DNA of 64,000 nt from Otis tarda (GCA_026413225.1 CM048552.1:164002053-164066052); one strand, 5' to 3'. Shown: positions 1 to 13,458, numbered from the stretch's first letter. The notes: generated from the letters alone by a model not told the origin. Program-made: numbers and translations.

Positions 1-316
1 AAAAGAATAATAAGAAATGGCAGCAGATATATGAACAAGAATTAGACAGTACATTTCAGAATACGTGATATTACTTGGGCAATTTGGTTATTGTTACATA
101 GTTTAGGTTAAAGTTTACTTTCATTTGTATAAACCACCCAGACTGTTGATAAATAAGAACTGACAAAAATCATAGAGAAGTTTGTTTGAAGTAGTTCCTG
201 ATTTCAGTAAATACCGTCACTCCAGGAGCTTATTGAGTCTCTTTAAGTAGTAATTCATAGAAATGTACCAGTAGGTCATTGAGTTAATCTTCTAGTGAAA
301 GTTATTACCAAAATAG
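1..316. other. AT-rich flank, nothing recognised
   Basis: Plain AT-rich DNA leading up to the first LTR. No open frame of note, no repeat family and no splice or promoter signal that I can support. Confidence 0.6.
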
Positions 317-321
317 GTGCA

Positions 322-1444
322 TGTGTCAGTTTTATTCAGTGAAGTGGGGGCTACAGTGGCAGCTTCTGTAAGAAACTGCTAGAAGTTGCTCCCCTTTGTC
401 CAGTGGACTCGGCTGGGACTACGGCAGGTGTGCTGCTGGCCAGAGCCGAACCAATTTGTAGCAGAATGGTTCGTGATAAAGTCTCTGCGATAACATATTT
501 AAGAAGGAGAAAAATAAAATTAAAAAAAAGAAGAAAAAAAAAAGAAGATGTGAAGAAGCTGAAGTAGGGGTAGAGAGGGGGAGGCGCGAGCCTCACCCTC
601 TGGCCTCCCACCGGGTGGCTGTCTGGACCGGATTTGTCCCAGCTCAGCTGCAAGAAGTGGAGAGGAGATGTGAAGAGAACCTGAGAGGCATCTGCCTGAG
701 CCTGATTGTGAAGAATTTCTTGTGAGAGGAATGGCTGCAGATGCCGAGGTCAGTGAAAAAGGAAGGGGAGGGGTAATGTGGCTCCTGGCCATAATTCCCC
801 TGCAGCCTGTGGTGATGACCATGGTGAAGCAGTCTGTCCCCCTGCAGTCCATGGAGGCCCACAGAGGAGCAGAGATCCACCTGCAGCCCATGGAGGACCT
901 CACATCAGGGCAGGCAAAGGCCTGAAGGAGGCTGTGGCCCGTGGAGGGCTCGCACTGGGACAGCCATTCCTGAGGGAGTGCATCCCTTGGAAAAACGACC
1001 CACACTGGAGCAGTTCAGGAAGGACTGTAGCCCATGGGAGGGACTCCACACTGGAGCAGGGGAGGAATGTGAGGAGTTCTTCCCCCAAGGAAGAAGAAGC
1101 AGCATAAAGTGACAAGTGATGAACTGACCATAAACCTCATTCCCTCCTGTGCCGCACAGGGAAGGAGGAGGTAGAGATAATATTAAGCCCAGGAAGAAGG
1201 AGGGGTGGGGGGAAGCTATCTTGTTCTCGTTCTCATTATCCTGCTTCAGTTTTAATAATAAACTAATAGTTTTCACCAAGTCGAGTCTGTTTTTCCCATA
1301 ACAGTAACTTTAAGGATCTCTCCCTGTCCTTATCTGAAACCTCAAGCCTTTTTTCTTTTATTATCTTTCCCAATTCCCTTGGAAAGTGAGGGGAGTGAGA
1401 GAAAGGCTGCATAGTCTGGTGCTGAGAAGGACTAAACTACGACA
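322..1444 (+). mobile_element. Solo LTR, family A, copy 1 (ERVL-like)
   Basis: A complete solo LTR in sense orientation. It begins TGTGTCAGTTTTATTCAG and ends CTACGACA, so it has the TG...CA termini of a retroviral LTR. It is flanked by the perfect 5-bp direct repeat GTGCA (317-321 and 1445-1449). A 5-bp duplication is the size made by ERVL/class III and some other integrases. A CCAAT box near 446, an ATATTTAAG TATA-type box near 495 and an AATAAA at 1257-1262 fix the sense strand. The middle is GC-rich and made of degenerate repeats around a CAGCCCATGGAGG core. No retroviral internal sequence adjoins it, so it is a solo LTR left by recombination. Open frames crossing it are incidental. Confidence 0.88.
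1257..1262 (+). promoter_or_regulatory. Poly(A) signal of family A LTR, copy 1
   Basis: AATAAA about 185 bp before the LTR 3' edge. The same AATAAA (TTTATT on the plus strand) recurs at the same place in other copies, for example 12696-12701 in copy 2. Confidence 0.55.
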
Positions 1445-1449
1445 GTGCA

Positions 1450-2072
1450 TATATACCTACTTTTTCTTAATGGGTATTATATTTTTATTGTGTACAAATT
1501 TAATGATGAAGCATGGCTGTGATCCATGCATTAGTAGATCTTTAGCCTCTTGGAAATATTTGTATGACCCTATATATAAGATTTTTAAAAGATAATTTTA
1601 TTCTGCTTTACATACTTTAGAAGCAGCAACCAAGCCATATCCTGCCAAAATTACAATAGGAGTTTTATTGACATAATGTGGGACAAAATTTTTTTTTTGT
1701 AAAGCTTTGCATTTTTTACTTATATTCAAATATCTGTCTAGGACTAAATTTAGTCTATAGCGGCTTTATATGCAGATTTTTTTTTTCTGAGCTACAGCTA
1801 CACAAATATAGAATTAACTACTAAAACAGTAGCACAAGGATTAAAAAAAACCCAGCAATCATTTTTAGAACTGAAAACTTCTGTACATTAATTATGGAAG
1901 GAATAACTGTAGAGGTAAGATCTAGCTCAAAGTACTTAAGCATGGAAAAGAGAGAGAACAGCCCTTTTTTTTGCATTGTTCAGAATACTTCGTTATCTTG
2001 ATGTTATTACTCTCTTCAGGTCTGGTAGACACTGTTTAGATAACATTTAAAAAAAATATTATCAAGTTATAA
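1450..2072. other. AT-rich single-copy DNA
   Basis: No gene or repeat family recognised. Several short T and A runs. Confidence 0.55.
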
Positions 2073-2571
2073 AATCAAAGAATAGTTTGGGTTGGAAGGG
2101 ACCTTTAAAGGTCATCTAGTCCAACTCCCCTGAAAGGAGCAGGGATATCCCTGACTAGATCAGGTTTCTCAGAGCCCCATCCAACCAGACTTTAGGAATG
2201 GGTCATATACCACCTCTGTGGGCAACCTGTTCCAGTGTTCCACCATCCTCATTATAAAAAATCTCTTCCTTACAGCTACTCTAAATCTACCTCCTTCTAG
2301 TTTAAAACTATTGCCCCTTGTAAAATGTTTCTCTTTGACTCTCTTATAACTCTCCTTTACTACTAGAAGACTGCTATAAGGTCTCCTCAGAGCCTTCTCT
2401 TCCCCAGTCTGAACAGCCCTAGCTCTCTCAGCCTGTCCTCACAGGAGAGGTGCTCCAGCCCTTTGATCATCTTCATGGCCCTCCTCTGGACCTGCTCCAA
2501 CAAGTCTATGTCCTTTTTACATTGGGGCTCCAGAGCTGGACGCAGTACTCCAAATGGGGTCTCACACTGCC
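2073..2571 (-). mobile_element. CR1 LINE 3' fragment
   Basis: Reads, on the minus strand, as the last ~500 bp of a CR1 retrotransposon. It has the conserved 3' untranslated block (CCTTTAAAGGTCATCTAGTCC on the plus strand) and the end of the pol coding region, and it is 5'-truncated near 2571. The terminal octamer repeat is worn down to ATCAAAGAATAG. No open frame survives. Confidence 0.88.
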
Positions 2572-2619
2572 TCAGGGAGCCACAAGCAGTCCTGCCACCA
2601 GAGGACTGTTGTGCCCCTC

Positions 2620-2879
2620 TGTCATAGTTCTCATGCTGGATCCAAGGGTGGTGATATTTCTTTCTCTCCTCTCTCTTTCTCCTTTCCGTTTTCTCATTTT
2701 TCTTCTTACAAAGTTCCGATAAGAGCCCCGGCTATCAACCCCTTTATGCTTTCCAAGTTTTCAAAGTTAATTTGTTCATGCTTAATGTTAAATAAAGTGT
2801 TAAATCAATTGTTTGGTGTCATTTCCCCTTAATTTAGTCCAAGGGAATCATGAACTTGATAGGGCCCTAGGTCATAACA
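2620..2879 (+). mobile_element. Possible short LTR-like element, unclassified
   Basis: A ~260-bp block starts TGTCATAG and ends GTCATAACA. It contains a pyrimidine-rich stretch and one AATAAA near 2790. The TG...CA ends and poly(A) signal resemble an LTR. I find no target-site duplication and no second copy in the window, so this is a weak call. It sits just beyond the broken 5' end of the CR1. Confidence 0.25.
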
Positions 2880-5800
2880 ACTTTCTTTGACAATAATGAA
2901 GACAATATCTTTGTCACCACCTTATTGCTTATGTAGCTATAGGATTAGTGAAATATTAACCATATTTGTACATGGCTGAGAAATTGAAATGAACAAAGAG
3001 AAATCAAGTCAGATGATCAGCCTGAGCTTCTTGGATAAGTGCAGAGAGTATTTGTGAATCAGTGAAATTAATTCTGATAAGCTGTCAATGCTACTGAATG
3101 AAAAAAAAAAAACCCACATAAAAAAAAACCACAACAAACAACAAATAGTTCTGTCCAAAATTATATTTTTAAAATATACATTAAGCTATTGCATTATACT
3201 ATAGTTGGCTGTGCCAGTTTCCAAAAAGTGAGTGGGCAGACATTACAAATAAACACTTCTTAATGCTTGTGAATAATACTACATCAGTACTGTATAAAAG
3301 GAAGCATCAGGATCACTAGTTCTCTTATGAACCTGGAATTACTGTACATATCTTAGGTATAGGACCATTTAACTTAAGATAAGTATGCTGCCAAAGACGG
3401 TTACAAGAGAAAAATCTACACTCTACATCCTTGTATAACTTGTCTAGAAACTGCCGCTCTTGAGTGGAATTGTATTGTTTGATCTAATTAATGTCAGTCC
3501 TTATGTGATATTTTTTCCCTTTTTTTGTTAGTTTATTGTATCCTTCAGACTAATATCTAAGTCATCCTTAACTTCAGATTCTAGAATTTTTTTCCTTTTA
3601 TGGATAGTTGTGAAATAGTGATACACATTTAATTCTTCGTGTTAATATTTAACCTACAGCTGCATATCATTCTCTAATGTTAGGCCAGAGCTCGTATTCA
3701 GTGCACAGAACTGACTATAACAAAGACTTCAGAAATGTACTTCTATGATGAGGGAGGGGAAAATGACTACTTAAAATTGATGATTTACATGACTAACTTC
3801 GAAGAAAAATTCTCATTTTATGCTAGCTGAAAAACTTAAATATGATTACTGCAGTACTCCAAGTCTGGAAATTCAGAAAAGGTAAAGGAAAGGAAGTGCA
3901 TGTGCATAATAGTGACAGAAAATATTGTAAGTTGTGGTATTCTCCATAATTATTTCCTTTCTAAAAGTAGCACAAAAAAAAAAAAAAAAAAAAAAGGAAA
4001 GTAGGAGATCTTGACATAAAATATGAGAAGGAAATTCTAAGTTACATATTTTGAAGTCTGTGTTTAGTTGCTTAATCATATGTAGGAACCTTTTTTAAAA
4101 AATTCCCCCTTAGAAAGGTTCACATTTCTTTAAAGTAGGACCATATCACCTAGTTAAGGCACTTAACCTGTGCACCAGCTTAAGGAGCCTAGTAAACTGG
4201 TGCCCTTAAGTATGGCAGAATTCAACCGTCAATCAACCTTAGCTATCTTAATAAAACTGAAGACTATCTTCTTGCAAGTTGTCTGTTTCTCCACTTCATT
4301 ATATATTGAAATTAACTGCAAAGACAAATCCTTTAACTGAGTAAATCTCTGTATTGTATGCAATTTTGGAAGATTTTTCTAGAGAAAATATAGGAATTTT
4401 CATGTATTTTTCCCTAGATTTTGCCCATTGACTACCTCTGGAGACTGAGCCAGATAAACCTTTGCATTTAACCAATATAGCTGTTTGCATCTGATTTAGG
4501 AAGTCTTTTTCAACAAGCATAAGATTTTACTGCATTTAATTAATTTAGTTTAGGTACGCACAGTACTACTTCCAGTAACTACAAGATCCAAAAACAGCTG
4601 GAAGGACATTAATTGCTTATCTAAAAAAATGCAAATAAGTGGAAAGTGAAGCATGAAATTGCTTTCTGTACACTATATACTATATTTGTCATCGATATGT
4701 TGCTTTAAGTGTGACAATGCTACTTATTTAGATATGTGATCATTAGCCTTGACTCTTGTTTAATGTGTTTTAGCAAACATAGAGCTAAATCCATGCATAT
4801 ATTGCACATGTATTAATTAGACTTTCTCATTTATTGCAGCTGACAAAAACCTTCTTCATCCACCCATCTCATTTTAGATGAGCCAGACTCAATGTAAAAT
4901 AAAACAAAGTACATATCTTTCTTGTTTTATTCACTTTCCAATCTATTTTAGGAAGCCTGAGTTTCCATGGCTCTTTTCTACTTTAGATTTTGGACAAATG
5001 CATACACCTCCCACTGAAATCAGTGGGGCACAGTATAAATGCTTTTTTTTACTAATCTTCCATTTTTTTCCCATGTACTTTTTCAGACACAGTAACTACA
5101 GATACATTCTTACCTCCAGAACAAATTGAGTGAATTATATATTGGTGCACCTCCATGTTTTTCAGAATCTCATAATCTCAACACCTATAAATTATATGTA
5201 TAAAAATCCTAGAGTACTCCATCATGATATAGTGGGCTTAGACAAATGTCTGTCAAATCATAAATCCAGTAAAAACTTATTGTTTTCTGTAGAATGTTCC
5301 CTTAAAACATGATCTTTATCTTTTAAAGTGAATGTATCCATTTTTACTGTAATGAAGACGTTCAGACTTCATGTTTAGCAACATACCTGTGAAAATCTCA
5401 TTGTATGAAACAAAATCCTCAAAAAATGTAGAAAATAAAGATCGTACGTTTGCATATTTCTTATATAATACATCACTGTACCCTTTTGAACTAAAATGAG
5501 ATCTGAGACAGAAATAAGTTAGTTATTTACTCCATCATCTCAATAGCTATAAATTTGACCCTCAGGCTGTGAGGAAGATGCTGAAAAATGGAAATCTAAA
5601 GCCATTTGATATGCCCTGGCTCTCATTCTTGAACTCTTGCTTCTTATATCCTCCTGTGCCAGGGTTTTTATATATATATATAAAAATATGTACAAATATG
5701 TATATATGTATACTTTATATAATGGTGCTAGATACGCATATTTAGGCAACGGAATTGTCCTGTCTTCATAGAACCTCAAACTGTGCTTCTAGTGACTTCC

Positions 5801-8169
5801 AGTGTCTCTGTAAAATAACTAGCCTTTATTTTTCTTTCTTTTGAACTTTCATCACAACAGAACTAGAAAGGATAAAAAAAAAAGAAAAAAATCTTTCCAG
5901 TTACTTTGGTAGCAGGTTTGTTTATGTATGTTTACTTTATAATTAATAATGTTTTCCTATGAATATAGTAAAATTTCACAAGCTTTATCGAATCCTATGA
6001 TCTATAGTCAATTTTTTTTTCCAATGGAATCAGTGAGAATCTAATTCTTAGTTATTCTCAGTCATTTTTACTTTGATATCTCTTTCTACAGTGTATGTTC
6101 ACATGTTAAGGGATTTTTTTTCAGTATTGATAAAATACCAAATAACTTTAAGATTAATCAATTTATTATTTTCATTGAAAATAAGGTTGGTTTGCATCTG
6201 GATGCATCATGTGTGCTGACAGTATGAGGTCTTTGTCACTAAATTTCTTGTGGTGTTTTTAGAGTTTTGACAAGATGACTCAATTTGTAAGAAAATGGAT
6301 ATTAACAACTTTTGTAATGTCTTTCTGAAAATTCTAGATGGAGGGAAAAAAAAACACCTCACAAAAGACGCCATGTTCAAGTCTGGTTTTATTTTTCCTA
6401 ATCTATTAACTTCTTAAGGAACATATTCTTGAAATACAAAAGAGAAGAAATCAGTGAAATTACTAATAGTAGAGGAGATAAGAAGAGACTTTGCACAGGG
6501 TTTTAAAAAGTTCCAAAAGTTATAGCTGATTCATTGCTTTGCTCATGAAACAGAATTAGTAGCTGGAAATGAGATGAAAGACATTACTGGGCTTTGATCA
6601 ATCAATTTAACAGTTCCAAGAGAAATTGTGTAGTGTCTGCAGTCAATCAGTAGCAAAATGAAAGGGAGCTGCAAGAATGTGTATATGAACCATCATCAGT
6701 GCTACTTTCGCATCAGCACAACTTTCATTGCATGATGAGCAGTCACTAGTGCTTAGAGGGCTAAATAATCCTTATTGAGGACAAGCAGTTCTGAACAGTA
6801 CAGTTCATGTCTGCCTCAGCTCTCCCTTACAATATAGATAAATCAATTCTGATGTGATCGCAATTGAAAAGAATCAGGTGTGTTATTTTTAAAATTATAA
6901 TTCTCGATTTACGTCAAACTTGTCTTTATCAAAAATGCTCTATGGAAAGTTGAGTTTTGTTTTGAGTTTCTCTCTTCTGCAAGAAACGTTGCAAAATAAT
7001 CTTTTCAGCAAACTGAGAGAAAATCCGTCTTAATTCAAGAGCTAGATTTGCTTCAGTGCTCTATTTTTCTACTTTACCAAAATCCATGTGGGAATGGCTA
7101 TTGAATGATACTCTTGAGACTTCTAATGTCACATTTACACATATACACTATTAACTGCAGCAATGAAATTTTTATGGCCTTTTGGTGATGTAGTTCATAT
7201 CTTAACAGATTTGAAAAAATAGTACTAATGCTCTTCTTTCACTTGTCTTAACTACTTTTTTTTAACTATTATATGACTATAACTGTCAGATACATTCATT
7301 GAATTATGGCAGTAGAAAAGAATCCAAAATTTGGATACTAGACTAGACAGTAATTCAGAGAAGCTGAAAGAGCTCTTCTGTAGTCAAAGAAGGAAAAAGC
7401 TGTCAGCCATGTATTTTTTTTAAAAAAAAAAAAAGATACAACCATGCTTGTCTTTTCCAAAACCAAGCAGGAAGATGAAATAGAGTACTGTGGGCTTTGG
7501 GAGAAATAAGCAAGCATGATGTTTTATTATCTTGGTTTTAATATACATCTATACAAAGTCTGAGTCAAACATTTATTCTGAACTGTTTTTTAACTTCTCA
7601 CTTTGTACAGGAATAGCAGATAGCATGTGATAAAGTTCAAGACCTGATTTCAAGCAGGTTTGATGTTTGAATACTTCATCCAGCTTTCAGGACACAGCTT
7701 ATGTTTTAATCTAAAAATAATTTCAAGAATACAAAAGGAAACAGAAGAAAAAGAAAAAAAACATGTGACCGCATAGAAGAATGCTGATAATCTTTTTATT
7801 GGTATATTGTTTTCACTTAGACAACTATTTAAAAAAAAAACCATGTAAAAAACCCAGCTTTTTGTTTGTCTCTTTAATTTTGTTGAGTAAGGAACTAATT
7901 ACTTTACACTCCAGTTTCCTTTAATTTAATTTCACTAAGTGGAATTTCTGTATGTCAAAGATGAATCATGACCCATATTGTTGAATTTGGTTACTACTCA
8001 TATATTTTGCCCTGTGAAGTATAAGAGGTCCTTATATTCTGAGACTTCTCCAATTAAAAAAAAAAAGATTTTTAATTTTTAAAATTATAAATAAAATACA
8101 TTTATTATTTTTAGAACATTTGTGTATGTAAAGTTAATTATATTTCATTTTTGAATGTCATCTCTTATC
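2880..8169. other. Long AT-rich stretch without recognisable genes
   Basis: Over 5 kb of AT-rich DNA. The longest open frames are under 90 codons, low-complexity and without any family I know. It holds A and T runs and short TA repeats (for example 5668-5682). Confidence 0.55.
3974..3995 (+). repeat. Poly(A) run
   Basis: An uninterrupted run of 22 A followed by GGAAAG. No retrotransposed body is recognisable upstream of it. Confidence 0.9.
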
Positions 8170-8250
8170 TGGGCTGCATAAAAAGAACTGTGGCCAGCAG
8201 GTCAAAGGAGGTGATTCTCTCCCTCTATTCTGCTCTTCTGAGAACCCATC
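8170..8250 (+). mobile_element. CR1 LINE small fragment
   Basis: About 80 bp matching the pol region that encodes the ...[21 protein letters not shown] part of CR1 (compare 24064-25262 on the minus strand). Both ends are truncated. It is an old relic with several substitutions. Confidence 0.8.
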
Positions 8251-11200
8251 CTGGAAACAGGAACAGTAAAATGATATATGCAAAACCATTAAATATTATT
8301 TTTAAAGTTTCATAATTAGAGATCACAACACTTCTTTGGAAAGTGTTGTTATGTTCACTTTGAAATACAATAATTTATCTGATGGAAAGGTGACACATCA
8401 CAGTGAACAAAAACCATATGTGAATTCGTTCTCATCAAACTATTTTTCTTGACTATACGTTTGCTTAAACTATAAAGTATATATACCACACTTGAAAAAA
8501 AAACTAATCTTCTTTACTCATTTATCATCATATACCCACTTTTCCTTCCTTCAGTAAGTATTTTTAACCCTCAGACCTCATACATTTAATTATTTTGGCA
8601 GCAAGAGGTGAAACATGTTAGTGTTCTGACCTGCAAGATAAAGGATAATTTGGAGGTGTTATTTGCAACAGTGACTTCTTTCTTGAAAAATCTAGGATTT
8701 AAAATGAAGGCTGAAAATGTTTATTTTAAATCACAAAACCTAAAGAATCAATCTCTCTACCCATATTACAATGAATGTTTCCAAAAGTCTGCTGTTAGAA
8801 AAACTGTTTAGGTTTTCTTCCCTTTCTTCATGTATCTGGCCACCTACAACATCTCTAGTCACTCAGTTTACTACTGTGGTTAATAAAGGTAAATACTTCT
8901 GATACTAATTCTTAAAAGATAGGAATGTTACAGAAGGGTAGGACTTCTTCAAAAGAAGACAGATATTAATACAATATTTTATTACATGAATTCATTTTCC
9001 TAATGATAAGCATATAGAAATCTTATTCAGATTAGGAATCATCATTACAGATGAGAGGGACAGCTGTGATGTAAAAAATATCCTTTTTATATAACAACTG
9101 TTTAAAATAACAAATCTGCACATCAAAGTCAGGAAGACAAAATAGGGAGTAAAATTAACATCAAACGATGTCTGTATACTAAAAATACATTTTATTTAAA
9201 TATTTTTAATTGTTATTTCTATACCTTAAAAAGGCATAAAAAATTAGCAGGATTTGTATAAACTAATCATAAAATATGTCTGAAATGTATTTTATTATTT
9301 ACTAGAAGTTTCCAAATCAGAATTTAAGAAACAAGAAGGAAGAATTGACTACAACACAGAATATCTAAGTTCTAGTTAGCCATAGAATGTCTTAAAAAAA
9401 GACAAATCTATATTATTTATAGATTAAGTATTTCTTATTCTATTCTTATTAAAACTATATCTAAACATGTGTTTGTTTTATATGTGATACTATATATATT
9501 AAGATGTAGTATTTATAAGATGATTCGCTTGCATGTATTGTGACATTTATGTATAATATAAATATGTATTTATGGACATAATTTGGTTTTTGTTCAGAGA
9601 TCATTGCATGAGTAGAAAAACAACCAGACTGCAAATCAAAACCCTCTCAATGAAGAAGAGAATTATACATCCTTTAAGTGAGATATCACAAAATTCAAAG
9701 TATATTTTATATCCAGCACTCTTGGTTAGATGATCAGATGATTCTTGATTGCAATCAAATGCACCCAGACAGGACTTGGATTGTACATGATTTTTGACTC
9801 TGATTGGTACATCTCAACTTAATAGCTTGCAGATTGAACATTCACAGAACACAATGTAAGTGAAGTTGGAATATCAACCTTTTGACTCACACTTAATGCT
9901 AATAGCAAAATTTTGGCTTAATGGAAGCACATTTACATTGCAGGGAAATTAATGAGCTAATACCAGTGTTCAGAACCAAATAGCCTGATTAATGGTTTCT
10001 GTAGTTTGTATATCATACCTCAACAATACTCCAAGTAAATATTTGAAAATGTAAATAATGTCTGAGTTATTTGCCAGCTCCACATAAACTGAATGTATTA
10101 CAATATGCTGCAATTTCCTATGTTCATATTATTCAATACATTACAGCACTACAGAATTCTGTTTTAAGTATTTGATGAAATATTTTTCTTCATCATTGTG
10201 ATTTACAGTGTATTAAATGGAAGTAAAAATTTAGTAGAAATTTAGGCATTTTTACCTGTCACATTTCTGTCTTACAGAGAAGTTCTTATTTCAGAGTTAT
10301 CACTATCAAAATAAATATTATTACTCAAACAGTTTGTTGGGGGTGAGGGGGAGATGTTGCATCATGTATTTGAATACAAATCGATGTTGGTGTCTTGTAG
10401 AAGTTATTGTTCTCGGACATCTTTTCCAATACTCTACGAAACTAACTTGAAGCCCTTGAACAACTCATGATAGGTATTACAGTAAAACTACTATCAGATA
10501 TTGCCAAAATTTGTTTTGTTATTGACTGGAAAGTTTTGGGCAGCTAGTCAACTTGCTTGTGTGTTGAAGCTGTGGAAAGCAGTGGGTTGCACCAATTTAC
10601 ATAAGGAACAAATACTTAAAATAAGTATTTCTGATGTTACATGCCTACAACTGTATCTCTGCATTGACAATTCAAATGGCAAATTTCACTGCTAGATTGA
10701 TTTTCCTCCTACATATTTGTACAGAAACTAATACAACAGGCTACAATATAAACAGTGATTTTCAGTGTTTCCACTGAAATATAAACATCACATGGTAATA
10801 CGAATTCATATGCTTTGAGAGTTTTTTTTTTTTTGGAGAGGGTGCAGAAGAATTTTTCAAATGACAGTAAGTCTAATAAATAACAATCTTAATAGTTTAT
10901 CTGATGTTCTAGTTTATGAGTCAATGTAAATATTTCAATAGGGCTGACAATCCAAAGTCAGGTCTCTGAAGTTGCCTAGTTGTTGTGATTCAATATTACT
11001 GTGTCAAAAAAACCCCTTTCAAATTAAGGAGACAGAATAATTCTAATTGCAGTGGAAACCAGGAAATCTATTTTTAAATAACACTGGACATACCAGTTTA
11101 GTTAAAACAAATAACCACTTCCACATTTAAAATGGAATTTCTAACACTTCTACTTATAAGATCTTATACAACGTATTTTTTCATGACGTAGCCCCTTCTT

Positions 11201-11318
11201 CTTTTTTTCAAAAGGTAAGAGAAAAGACATCTCATCTACCAAAAAAAAAAAAAATCAGGAAGAAAGGGATTTTTTTTATTGAATTCAATTTTATTTTTGG
11301 TAATTTATTAAAAGTCTA
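8251..11318. other. AT-rich DNA, nothing recognised
   Basis: No gene, LTR, CR1 or RNA gene recognised. Open frames are all below 70 codons and lack any known motif. Confidence 0.55.
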
Positions 11319-11322
11319 AGAG

Positions 11323-11846
11323 TGTACCGGTTTTGGCTGGGATATAGTTTATTTTCTTCACAGCACCTCATGTGATGCTGTGTTTTGCATCTGTGACCAA
11401 AAGAGTGTTGATAATACACTGATTAATTATTGCTGAGCAGTGCTTACACAGAGTCAAGGCCTTTGTGTTTCTTATGCTGCCTTGCCAGCAAGTAGACTGG
11501 GGGTGTGCAAGAAGTTGGGAAGTGGCACATTCAGGACGGTTGACCACAACTAACCAAAGTGATATTCCACACCAAAGTACTAGAGTTACCCAAGTAAGTA
11601 TTATGAATCATGGAGTCCTGCTTTCCTAGAAATGGCTAAGCATCTGTCTACCGACGGGCATCAGTGAATGATTCCTTTATTTTGATTTGCCTGTGTGCAT
11701 AGCTTTGTTTTCTCTGTTAAACTGTCTTTATTTCAACCCATGAGTTTTCTCACTTTTACCCTTCTAATCTTCTTCCCATCACACTGTGGAGGAGTGAGCA
11801 GGTGGCTATGTGTGCCTTAGCTCCATACCAGGGCTAAACCACAACA
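11323..11846 (+). mobile_element. Solo LTR, family B (ERVK-type)
   Basis: Starts TGTACCGGTTTTGGCTGG and ends AAACCACAACA, giving TG...CA termini. It matches the 5' LTR at 59067-59672 over most of its length, including the block around TTACACAGAGTCAAGGCC and the tail around CCCATGAGTTTTCTCAC. That second copy is followed by a tRNA-Lys primer-binding site, which assigns the family to betaretrovirus-like ERVs. The TATA region seen in the second copy is diverged here. The 4-bp repeat AGAG flanks it (11319-11322, 11847-11850), too short to be sure of the true duplication length. No internal sequence follows, so it is a solo LTR. Confidence 0.82.
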
Positions 11847-11852
11847 AGAGGT

Positions 11853-12505
11853 AGCATTATTTTTTTTTCTTTTTTCTTTCTTCCTTATTTGAAGGAGAAG
11901 CCATTGAAGGCAGGAATAGAAAGTCCTAAGAAGAGACAAAAATAATTTCTTTGCTTCAGGCTTCTAAAAAAAAGTTAAAGATCAACATATGCAGATGCTT
12001 ACCTTGCAGGAAGCATAATGGAGATTATGTGAGTCCCTCATACTGTGACTGCTAAATTAGTGATGTGCAGACATTAGACAGTATTACACTATTTGATTAC
12101 TATTTTCAAGTGGAGATCCTATGAAAACAAGAGCCTGTAAAAGGGGAAAGATATAGAATTCCTACCCAAAAAATATCCTATTCCAAATTTAACCACTTCG
12201 GCTACCACACTTAGTCTTTCTAAAGCTCTTAAAGAATAATGTCGATTACAAATCTAGTAATAAACTTGCAGATTCTCTAGTTTTTATCTCAAGTTTCAGA
12301 AAATTTTAGTAGCATACCTTCAGACTATACTCGAAATAAATAATATGAGGCCAAGAATTAAGGGTAGGAAATAACTTTCTGCCTTATCTTAAACATGAAG
12401 GAAAAAAAAAACACCTAACAAATTTCAGGAATCTCAACAGAGTTTGAAAAAGATATCCTTTTGCTTTATGTTACTAAAATTTTCCTAGTGACCGAGACTG
12501 TCATA
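11853..12505. other. AT-rich DNA between two LTRs
   Basis: A pyrimidine-rich patch near 11860-11885, otherwise nothing recognised. Confidence 0.55.
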
Positions 12506-12989
12506 GTAGCTGTCGTAGTTCAGCCCCAATCAGGACCAGACTACGCAGTCTCTCTCTCTCGCTCCCCCCACCCTTCGAGAGAATAGGGGGAGATGATATA
12601 AGGAAAAACAGCTCAAGGTTTGAGATAAGGACAGGGAGAAATCGTCAAAGTTACTGTTACGGGCAAAACAGACTCGACTTGGGGAAAACTATTCATTTAT
12701 TTCTAAAATTAGCAGGAGAATGAGACAGGGAACAAGATAACCTCCCCCCACCCCTCCCTCTTCCCAAGCTTAACATTATCTCTACTACCTTCCCCCCTCC
12801 CCGAGTGGCACAAGGGGGAAGAGGGAATGGCGGTCGCAGTCAGTTCATCACGCATTGTTTCATGCCACTGCTTCATGGTCAGGGGAAGAACTCCTCGCAT
12901 TCCTCCCCTGCTCCTTCATGGGGTCTCTCCCCAGTCCTTTGTGAAACTGCTCCGACATGGGTCATCTCTTCCACGGGGTGCAGTTCCTC

Positions 12990-13175
12990 CAGAACAGCTG
13001 TCCCAGCGGGCCCTCCACAGGCCACAGCCTCCTTTAGGCATCCACCTCCCCCAGTGTGGGGTCCTCCACAGGCTGCAGGTGAATCTCTGCCTCTCCGTGG
13101 ACCTCCATGGGCTGCAGGGGGACAACTCGCTCCACCATGGTCTTCACCACAGGCTGCAGGGGAATCTTGGCCAGG
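12990..13175 (-). repeat. Degenerate internal repeats of the family A LTR
   Basis: Units of roughly 40 bp share a plus-strand core close to CCTCCAyrGGCTGCAGG, seen at CCTCCACAGGCTGCAGG, CCTCCATGGGCTGCAGG and TCACCACAGGCTGCAGG. Unit number differs between copies; copy 4 at 28420-28540 appears one unit shorter. The repeats lie in the presumed R region. Confidence 0.65.
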
Positions 13176-13458
13176 AGCCACATTACTCCTCCCCCTCCTT
13201 CTGAACTGACCTTGGCGTCTGCAGCCGTTCCTTACAACAGGCTGGCAGACGCCTCTCAGGATCCTTTTTACCTCTTATTCACTTCTCATCTTCTCTCCAC
13301 TTCTTGCAGCCAGGCCACGCCGGGTTGGGCCCAGTTCACTGCCCCGCGGGAGGCCAGAGGGTGAGGTTTGCAAGGCCCACAAAGCTCGTGCTTCCCCCTC
13401 TCTGCCCCCTGCTCAGCTGCTTCACATCTTCTTCCTTCTTTTTCCTGTTTTCCCCTTC

